From Hysterangium stoloniferum (Eukaryota; Basidiomycota; Agaricomycetes; Hysterangiales; Hysterangiaceae): a stretch of DNA of 64,000 nt. The DNA lies in assembly GCA_015178975.1 (NCBI GenBank), contig WHVD01000239.1, positions 1-64,000 of the forward strand, written 5' to 3'. The stretch's first letter is position 1, and every line of letters begins with the position of its first letter. Below, one piece after another: positions 55,902 through 64,000 of the stretch. The notes below the pieces were generated by a model that saw only the letters and a program-made list of their open reading frames with translations, was not told the DNA's origin and searched no databases. The position numbers and the translations under genes were made by a program.

Positions 55902-56717
55902 TGTTACAACCAGAAAACCCACCAGACTCTGGGCACTAACTTATATGCACCCACACCCTACACACACCAGTTATTGGTTTACTGGAATACCCGCCAGACT
56001 CCGGACATCAGACCTGTCCATGCTTGACCTTCGTTACTTAATGTATCAGTCACCGGAATACCTGCTGAAACCCGCACCTGTCTATCTCTGACCCTGTCCC
56101 ATGTACCAGTCACCAGACTCCACTTGGAAAACCCAACAGCACTCTAACTGAGCCCCATTCCCATTATGGTTAAATGACCTGTCACATTTCAGACTCTGCT
56201 CCCACCCTGCTCCTGTTATGGTTTAACTACCTGTCACATTTCAGACTCTGCTCCACTCCATTCCATTCCTAACACCAAACTTGGTGTTTACTTATCTTGT
56301 TTCATGATTACTAGTTTGGATTTCATTATTACTGGATTTGGTATGTTATACATTCCACACTCTATATAGTCTGGCAGATGTTGTACATACAATCCAGTTA
56401 GAAAATCAGCTTAGATTCTCCCCAGTAATCTCAGTACATTTTCCACTCTAATCTCCTCTTTGAAACACACCACTATTTACCTCATCAGAGCCCACAGGCT
56501 CTGACCCATCTATCACACAACCTCCGACCTATCATTACTCGACCTCCAACTCATCACTGCCTGACCCCCGGACTCTCCAGGATTCCTGTCCACCCATCTG
56601 AAATTGGACAACAGGATCTCACGAGGGTGCAGCCTATAAGCTGAAGCCAAGTCCTACCAGCTTTCTTGCAGATTTCTCTGGAAACCCTCCGATAAGCTCC
56701 ATGCATGCAACTTAACA
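55902..56717 (+). mobile_element. Solo LTR (816 bp), TSD CAAAC, gypsy family
   Basis: The element runs TGTTACAACCAGAAAACCC...GCAACTTAACA, flanked by CAAAC at 55897-55901 and 56718-56722. Its length and sequence correspond to the gypsy 5' LTR (39093-39905) read on the other strand. The host sequence resumes in a transposase frame (KHTNKQLERLRSSW). Confidence 0.93.
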
Positions 56718-57115
56718 CAAACAAGCAACTGGAAAGGCTCAGAAGCTCATGGTTGAAGAAGTCACACATTTGCAACTTCTATCCAAAGTACTGTGAACTG
56801 AACTTCATTGAACAATATTGGGGGGCATCCAAGTATCATTATCATTCAATGGCTCACACTACAAACTTTGCAGAAATGGAGAAGAATGTGCTTGCAAGCC
56901 TTGATGCCCACTGCTGCAGATTTGTCAGTGTGTCCCATTTTTCTCATTCTATCCACATGATTCCTGTCAGTCTTTGTAGCTATGCAAGCAGGTCAGCATG
57001 ATTCATCTCAGCCTACACACAAGGCCTTTTGGGGAGCACAGGCTGTTTGGGCTAACAAAAAGTACCATGGCCATCATACATTACCTCCTGATTTCATTGT
57101 TGCTGTCAGGGAGTC
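56718..57115 (+). pseudogene. C-terminal part of a DDE-superfamily transposase
   Basis: The plus strand encodes KQLERLRSSWLKKSHICNFY, then PKYCELNFIEQYWGASKYHY with the final catalytic glutamate in the NFIEQYWG context typical of IS630/Tc1-related DDE endonucleases of basidiomycetes. ENVLASLDAHCCR and, after a stop, SAYTQGL follow. The N-terminal domain with the first two acidic residues is absent (only KHVKHTN survives upstream of the LTR). It is an inactive fragment. Confidence 0.65.
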
Positions 57116-57947
57116 TGTCAAAATGTAATTTACAACTAGTGAGGTACACATAATTTGGCCAGCATTCTTTGTGAAGGCTCAGATGGCCTGCCAGTCCCTC
57201 ACTTGCACCCATTGCAAAAATTTTCAGTTGCCAGGCTCCGGATTTGCCTGTGGGAATGTGATTACATAAGGTGCTGGAAATAGATGTCATCTACTGGAAT
57301 GGACTAAAAAATTAGACCACAGTCTTTGTAATGGGAGTGTTTTCCCCATTTAAGCTCCACTACAGTGGAAATTTTTCCTGTCACCTTTGTCTCTATTAGA
57401 ATAAAGAAGGGAGGTGGATGTGAGACACAAGAAGTGTGAGAGCTCAGACACAGACACAGACACGAACGAGCGAATGCAAATTTCACCAGCACGCACTATG
57501 GACCCACAATGGTACATAACTTGTAACTACTGTGCCGAGTCACTAAATCTAACAGTCTCTTGCCACCATCATCTGAGTGGCCAGCCCTCAAGGTATTGCT
57601 CACCCTTGCCTTGAGTAGTTTTCTTTTTCTTTGGAATCTCCACCTGGACACCACTAGAGTGGTCCATTCATCCTTTCCAACAGGGGGTTTAGAAAATGGG
57701 TGGTACAGATATCCTTCATCCCTTCTTGAAGTCCATCCTGCCTTTCTATCAAACACCCTGGATCTTTGAACCACAATGGCTTATACTGCACTATACTATA
57801 CCTGGACTTCCTTGTCCCATTGCTGCCACATTCCTCTGATTGAACCATAATGGCTATTATACACCATGCCACCCTTGCTGGCTCATCACTGGCTGTGTTC
57901 CTAGATAATCCAGTGACTCTTTGAAGACACAGCTTCTCTGTCTCCCC
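57116..57947. other. No recognised gene
   Basis: Frames of 60-90 codons on both strands show no motif. The sequence reads like decayed transposon or gene fragments in a pyrimidine-rich context. Confidence 0.4.
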
Positions 57948-58070
57948 CTTTTTTCATCCCAGCAGGATACTCCAAAAGCATTCTTCTTGGTGACATTTGT
58001 GATATGTTCACTCCCAGCCCTCCATGCCTCCACTCCATTCTTCTTGTGGGCTTACTCATGTCCCCATCAG
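57948..58070 (+). repeat. Sequence shared with 5750-5864 (minus)
   Basis: TTTGTGATATGTTCACTCCC and flanks match the 5' end region of the membrane-protein gene. See the entry at 5750. Confidence 0.55.
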
Positions 58071-58262
58071 CATGCTTTGTGCAATGGAGCCTGCAGCCCC
58101 CAGATTCGCTTCCACTGGGGGTCCACTCACCAAATACAGACAGAGACAAAGACTTACTGTAAAAGAGAGTGAAGTGCTTGTAGGATGGAGTCCAGGACCC
58201 AGCAGGTTTTCTGGTCCTAACATCCCTCTGGTTCTGAAAACTCAAAAACAGTCTGTGCTTTC

Positions 58263-58760
58263 ATGGCAAAGCAGAAAATTGCCCACACCAAAATAATCCT
58301 CCATGTTGAGACCTTACAGCTTCCCCATATGTATCATGACAATCCAAAAGGTATTTGGGAAAGCCTAAAGCAAGTCCATCAGACCCATGGTTTTGCTACT
58401 CACCTTGCTCTTCACCATTGTCTTCTCTACATGCAGAAATGCAAGAATCATACAATTAATTCTTGGATATCAGAAGTAAAGAATGCTGCTTACAGATTGA
58501 CTGATTCAGGTACAGACATCCTTGAAGAGGACATCATCCTTACACTCTCAGTTGGCCTCCCAGAAACCTATTCCATCTTCATTGTTGCCTTTGACTCTAT
58601 TCCCCCTGACCAACTAACACTCAACAGTGTCATCACATATCTCATGAATGAGGAAGTGTGCCAAAGGCCTTCTGCTGGAATTCATCCCAACCCAGAGGCT
58701 ATACTCATTGTTCACAACAATGGCAAAGTGGTGAGGCAGTGCAGGTGTGGCAAAAATTAA
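58263..58760 (+). pseudogene. Copia-type gag fragment
   Basis: The frame of 165 codons resembles the gag (UBN2/Retrotran_gag) region of Ty1/copia: AHTKIILHVETL, GIWESLKQVHQTHGFATHLA, the helical INSWISEVKNAAYRL, and LTLSVGLPETYSIFIVAFDS. It ends before any zinc knuckle and no protease or integrase follows within the window. It is a truncated fragment. Confidence 0.7.
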
Positions 58761-59676
58761 TGTTATACAATTTTAGTATCACAATTAAGGTTACCTTTGT
58801 TAATATGCACATTATTCATGTTTTTTTTTCAAAAGTTCTTCGCTTCAAGTATGAGCAGTGCATGAAGGTCTCTGATGATGGCAAATTGTCGAGATGATGG
58901 CATGGCACAATTTCTAGGCCAACTAACACATCATCACTCTAGCTTACATTTCACGAAATGTTTAGTCCAAACCTGAAATCTCTGAAATATTCTTCAATAT
59001 ACCCAGCATCAGCTTAATCCTCCTTAACTTAAGCCTTTAACTCTCTTACCAATCGCACTTAGAATATTCTACCTTGTGGTATATAAATCCACCTATTAGT
59101 AGGTCATTTATAGTTAAGCTGAGTTACAGCTTCTAATATCTACTGTGATTTGCACAAGTTTCCAATACAGTCAACTCAATCACATTAATCTGACTTATAA
59201 ATATATAGAATGGAATCTTGTTGTCAATGAGATCACTGGTGGTCACACGAGTTGACAGGACCACAGTGTATTGTCTAGAACTGAGACAGGATACAGGAGG
59301 TTACAGCATACAGTAAGGAAAGAGAGAGAAAACTACCTAGGCTATATACATGTATGATGTGGTCACATGCCAGAACAAAACGAGTGGAACAAAGGAAACA
59401 AGAAACAAAGGGTGAACACATAACAAAGGAGTGAACACATAACAGGAACAATGAGTGAATGCATAAGACTGGGGCGCCAGGCTTACATAGAACTAATCTC
59501 ATTCCAACCAACATTTAGAAAATCTACACCCCAACAAGATATGGATGGCATTGCAACTCCTACGAAACATATTGGCTCCCTCAAGCTCAACATTTCTTGA
59601 TCACTTTTATGGCCACACATACTATCAGTAAGGTAGTCGACGGTCTACTTGAAGTACGACGTACATGTCCATTAAC
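58761..59676. other. No recognised gene
   Basis: AT-rich sequence with a short AACACATAAC direct repeat near 59415-59445. No ORF with a motif. Confidence 0.45.
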
Positions 59677-59883
59677 TCACTCAGGGACAGGAGTCTGAGG
59701 CCCCACACCTGGTCCCCCAATCGTGTTAGGAATGTTAGGATAGGAGCCGGTGATTTGAGTAGGAGCTGGACTATCGATAATGACACACGTCGGTGTTGCA
59801 TGGCCGATATCATTGTGCTTAGGAAGTCTGGCTAAGATCGAAACTGCCAAAAGCAAGGGTATGATGAATGGTAAGAAAGTCAT
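59677..59883 (-). CDS. Type A small secreted peptide (68 aa), GGPG motif, inverted
   Basis: A single-exon minus-strand ORF. MTFLPFIIPLLLAVSILARL is the signal-like start. KHNDIGHATPTCVIIDSPAP, a short TGSYPNIPN segment and TIGGPGVGPQTPVPE at the C-terminus follow. It is the most divergent intact type A copy, with one cysteine and lacking the AYYYD block. The leader is conserved: minus-strand ACGTATCCTCAGAACAACTA and GTGGACAGACGGTTCACATA lead into ATGACTTT. An ATAAAATA box lies about 85 bp upstream. It lies 11.5 kb from the other copies across CAC2. Confidence 0.75.
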   Translation of the reverse strand: MTFLPFIIPLLLAVSILARLPKHNDIGHATPTCVIIDSPAPTQITGSYPNIPNTIGGPGVGPQTPVPE

Positions 59884-61300
59884 GATATGTGAACCGTCTG
59901 TCCACGAGCTAGTTGTTCTGAGGATACGTTTTCAGGAAGTATTTTACTTGGCACTAAGAACGCTATTTTATGTCCTGAATTCACCACTAGAAACTGCGAT
60001 CTTCAGCACCCGTGTGACTTGAATGAGGACATTGATCGGAAGCGTTATGAGTTCATAACAGCCAGAGACATCAGACAGAGAGTGAGTTAAGGAATGATGT
60101 CTGCTGTCACATCCGTAAATGTTCCAATGAGTGGTCCGTGTTGCGAGCTTCTCATGATACAAACACCGAACACGCCTTATGATCCTGGGCCGACGGGACT
60201 GATGCAGCTTTAAGCACTTCCTTCTTTCAATGAATGATGATGTATTTAAACAAATAAGTAAAGTTTTATGGGACGCTGTCATTATTACCGCCCTTAATTA
60301 ATATGAAAGTGGAGGGCCAAGGCAGCACTTCCAGAGTGTGCAAACAAGTACTCGAGACAGCACGACCAGCGGTGCACTCCTCAATTGTCTACAAAGAACA
60401 GCAGCCGTGGGTGCTGTGTATGTGCAAGACTCAAGAGTTAATTGGTGTGAAATTATGAATAATTAGCTGATATCCAATCCTCGATTCAATTGGTCGCACT
60501 CAGAATCTGACCCAACAGCTTGTCAAAATGCAAACAATTAGAGATGTAGAATCACAAAATCACTTTGGAGGTTACTGAATCATTATTTTTCTTGAGAAAT
60601 TTTCAACCAGGCCAAACCGTGAAACACTGGAGGCACCCCAAGATTTTTGGAGTTGCAAAACCTTCAGAAAATCTTGCTATTTGGCCAAATTTGCTAAGCA
60701 TTCTTTGAACTGGAAAAACTGTTCAAAAATCTTGGGTTTTAGTAGGTTTTTCTGAGGACAAAAATTGTATCTGAAAACCCTAAAAATGTTGATCAGGACA
60801 TTCTAAGGAAACATTGTTGGAAATAGCCTATTTTCTGTGGATTTTCTAAATAGGAAAATTCTTAAAAAACCCTGGGTTTTGTTAGGGTTTTTCCACCCAA
60901 CAGAATTCTATTAAAACTGTAATAATTTGCCTAGAGAAATCAATTGAAAACCACATATTTCTACTCAATTTTTTTGCTCAGGGAATTGGGTGAAAACTGT
61001 AGTTTTTTGCGAGGAAAATCTTGTGCCAAGACAAAGTTTTGTTAATGTTTTGTCAAGGGGAAAACCATAATGAAATTGACAATTTAATTATATGGGAAAT
61101 CATTGAATAATTATAGATTTCAATAAGATTTTCCTTGGCCATAAACACTATGGAAATTCAAAAAATGTGTTGGTGAAATCTTGAAGAAATTAACAATTTC
61201 ACATGAGTTTCTTAAAGGTTTTTCAAGATGAGAAACCTTGAACTGATTTTTCCTGATTGAGCATGATTCACAATTGTTTGGAATGGTACAGTGGGATTCA
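59884..61300. other. Upstream region of the 59883 gene and AT-rich lead-in to the satellite
   Basis: A 104-codon frame (59968-60282, minus) is not supported. From about 60590, AATCTTGGGTTTT-like phrases recur irregularly and grade into the satellite. No gene. Confidence 0.5.
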
Positions 61301-61307
61301 CAAATAT

Positions 61308-64000
61308 TTAAGAGGATTGTTTTAGATTCAGGTAGATTCTTTTAGATTCAAATAGATTCTTTTAGATTCAGATAGATTCTTTTAGATTCAGATAGATTCT
61401 TTGAGATTCAGATAGATTCTTTTAGATTCACATAGATTCACATAGATTCACATAGATTCATTTAGATTCAGATAGATTCAGATAGATTCAGAGAGATTCA
61501 GATAGATTCAGATAGATTCAGATAGATTCAGATAGATTCAGATAGATTCAGATAGATTCAGATAGATTCTTTTGGATTCTTTTGGATTCACATAGATTCA
61601 GATTGATTCTTTTAGATTTACATAGATTCAGATAGATTCTTTTAGATTCTTTTAGATTCACATAGATTCAGATAGATTCTTTTAGATTCTTTTAGATTCA
61701 CATAGATTCACATAGATTCATTTAGATTCAGATAGATTCAGATAGATTCAGAGAGATTCAGATAGATTCAGATAGATTCAGATAGATTCAGATAGATTCA
61801 GATAGATTCAGATAGATTCAGATAGATTCTTTTAGATTCTTTTGGATTCACATAGATTCAGATTGATTCTGTTAGATTTACATAGATTCAGATAGATTCT
61901 TTTAGATTCTTTTAGATTCACATAGATTCAGATAGATTCTTTTAGATTCTTTTAGATTCACATAGATTCACATAGATTCACATAGATTCAGATAGATTCT
62001 TTTAGATTCTTTTAGATTCACATAGATTCACATAGATTCATTTAGATTCAGATAGATTCAGAGAGATTTAGATAGATTCAGATAGATTCAGATAGATTCT
62101 TTTAGATTCTTTTGGATTCACATAGATTCAGATTGATTCTTTTAGATTTACATAGATTCAGATAGATTCTTTTAGATTCTTTTAGATTCACATAGATTTA
62201 GATAGATTCTTTTAGATTCAGATAGATTCTTTGAGATTCAAATAGATTCTTTTAGATTCAGATAGCTTCTTTGAGATTCAGATAGATTCTCTTAGATTCA
62301 CATAGACTCTTTTAGATTCACGTAGATTCTTGTAGATTCACATAGATTCTTTTAGATTCAGATAGATTCACATAGATTCAGATAGATTCTTTTAGATTCA
62401 GATAGATTCTTTTAGATTCACATAGATTCAGATAGATTCAGATAGATTCACATAGATTCACATAGATTCACATAGATTCACATAGATTCACATAGATTCA
62501 CATAGATTCACATAGATTCACATAGATTCACATAGATTCACATAGATTCACATAGATTCACATAGATTCAGATAGATTCAAATAGATTCAAATAGATTCA
62601 AATAGATTCAGATAGTTTCTCTTAGATTCACATAGACTCTTTTAGATTCACATAGATTCAGATAGATTCTTTTAGATTCTTTTAGATTCACATAGATTCA
62701 GATAGATTCAGATAGATTCTCTTAGATTCATGTAGACTCTTTTAGATTCACATAGATTCTTTTAGATTCACATAGATTCAGATAGATTCTTTTAGATTCA
62801 CATAGATTTAGATATATTCTTTTAGATTCTTTTAGATTCAGATAGATTCAGATAGATTCAGATAGATTCAAATAGATTCAAATAGATTCAAATAGATTCA
62901 GATAGTTTCTCTTAGATTCACATAGATTCAGATAGATTCACATAGATTCTTTTAGATTCACATAGATTCTTTTAGATTCACATAGATTCAGATAGATTCA
63001 TTTACATTCAGATAGATTCTTTTAGATTCTTTTAGATACAGATAGATTCAGATAGATTCAGATAGATTGAAATAGATTGAAATAGATTGAAATAGATTCA
63101 GATAGTTTCTCTTAGATTCACATAGACTCTTTTAGATTCACATAGATTCAGATAGATTCTTTTAGATTCTTTTAGATTCACATAGATTCAGATAGATTCA
63201 GATAGATTCTCTTAGATTCACGTAGACTCTTTTAGATTCACATAGATTCAGATAGATTCTTTTAGATTCACATAGATTTAGATAGATTCTTTTAGATTCT
63301 TTTAGATTCAGATAGATTCAGATAGATTCTTTTAGATTCTTTTAGATTCTTTTAGATTCTTTTAGATTCTTTTAGATTCTTTTAGATTCTTTTAGATTCT
63401 TTTAGATTCTTTTAGATTCTTTTAGATTCAGATAGATTCAGATAGATTCAGATAGATTCAAATAGATTCAAATAGATTCAAATAGATTCAGATAGTTTCT
63501 CTTAGATTCACATAGACTCTTTTAGATTCACATAGATTCAGATAGATTCTTTTAGATTCTTTGAGATTCACATAGATTCAGATAGATTCAGATAGATTCT
63601 CTTAGATTCACGTAGACTCTTTTAGATTCACATAGATTCTTTTAGATGCACATAGATTCAGATAGATTCTTTTAGATTCACATAGATTTAGATAGATTCT
63701 TTTAGATTCAGATAGATTCAGATAGATTCTTTTAGATTCTTTTATATTCAGATTGATTCAGATAGATTCTTTGAGATTCACATAGATTCAGATAGATTCT
63801 TTTAGATACACATACATTCTTTTCGATTCCAATAGATTCAGATAGATTTGGATAGATTCTTTTAGATTCTTTTAGATTCAGATAGATGCAGATAAATTCT
63901 TTTAGATTCACATAGATTCAGATAGATTATTTTAGATTCAGGTAGATTCTTGTAGATTCAGATAGATTCTGTTAGATTCAGATAGATTCTTTTAGATTCA
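61308..64000. repeat. Satellite of 10-bp units (NNNTAGATTC), at least 2.7 kb, runs off the window
   Basis: Variants of one decamer (AGATAGATTC, ACATAGATTC, TTTTAGATTC, AAATAGATTC) repeat with almost no phase slip for 2.7 kb. The variants are arranged in higher-order blocks: the phrase CAGATAGTTTCTCTTAGATT occurs near 62610, 62900, 63100 and 63490, and TTTTGGATTCACATAGATTC near 61580, 61840 and 62110. It is non-coding. Confidence 0.97.

Noticed and set aside
14231..59883. Mating pheromone precursors
   Set aside because: The small peptides have a hydrophobic secretion-type N-terminus and end in KPFY, TSDG, NEP, GTGV or PVPE. None has the C-terminal CaaX box that basidiomycete pheromone precursors need, and no STE3-like receptor is visible.
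61308..64000. CRISPR-like or telomeric repeat
   Set aside because: There are no spacers, and the decamer is unlike TTAGGG-type telomere repeats. It is a satellite.

Overview
The window is eukaryotic and fungal, most likely from a transposon-rich agaricomycete (Basidiomycota). The evidence is the 50-65 bp GT-AG introns, one clearly recognisable CAF-1 p60/Cac2 gene with five short introns, and an abundance of chromodomain Ty3/gypsy, Ty1/copia, Tc1/mariner and solo-LTR sequence. A Rhizoctonia/Ceratobasidium-like source is possible but is a guess. I see no rRNA, no CRISPR array and no bacterial-type operon.

Layout. 0-2 kb: a divergent small secreted-peptide ORF and a decayed relative, both on the minus strand. 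2.6-5.75 kb: a multi-exon minus-strand gene for a probable membrane protein with a repetitive acidic/proline-rich tail and one in-frame stop. 6-12 kb: decayed peptide-gene relics, a 670-bp solo LTR carrying 17 perfect copies of a 15-bp repeat, and unrecognised sequence. 12.24-48.48 kb: a tandem duplication of a unit of about 6.4 kb. Unit 1 is 12.24-18.62 kb; unit 2 is 18.63-48.48 kb, inflated by about 25 kb of nested transposons. Each unit carries small-peptide genes. 48.5-53 kb: CAC2. 54-58.8 kb: fragments of gypsy, DDE transposase and copia. 59.7 kb: a further intact small-peptide gene on the minus strand. 61.3-64 kb: a 10-bp-unit satellite running off the window end.

The most interesting content is a clustered family of tiny secreted-peptide genes. 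Type A starts MTLLP and has 68-88 residues; type B starts MLPTS and has 50. Both have a hydrophobic N-terminus and a GGPGxG motif near the C-terminus. Six copies have full ORFs: four of type A, at 14231, 20023, 46923 and 59883(-), and two of type B, at 17638 and 47963. Decayed or truncated copies lie near 1.6, 6.1, 6.7, 11.9 and 16.2 kb, and a divergent candidate lies at 0.55 kb. Their promoters and 5' leaders are unusually well conserved. I recognise no known family and infer, without proof, that they are secreted peptides or peptide precursors.

The transposon nest can be dissected because target-site duplications (TSDs) and empty sites are present in the window. A copia element inserted in unit 2 at GACCT; the same site is empty in unit 1 at 15242. 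It was then hit by a 269-bp LTR element, by a 5.5-kb LTR element that later suffered an internal inversion, and by a Tc1 element. That Tc1 copy itself received a solo LTR and a complete chromodomain gypsy element. A second Tc1 element next door would have an open transposase frame but for a solo LTR, and has another solo LTR in its terminal repeat.
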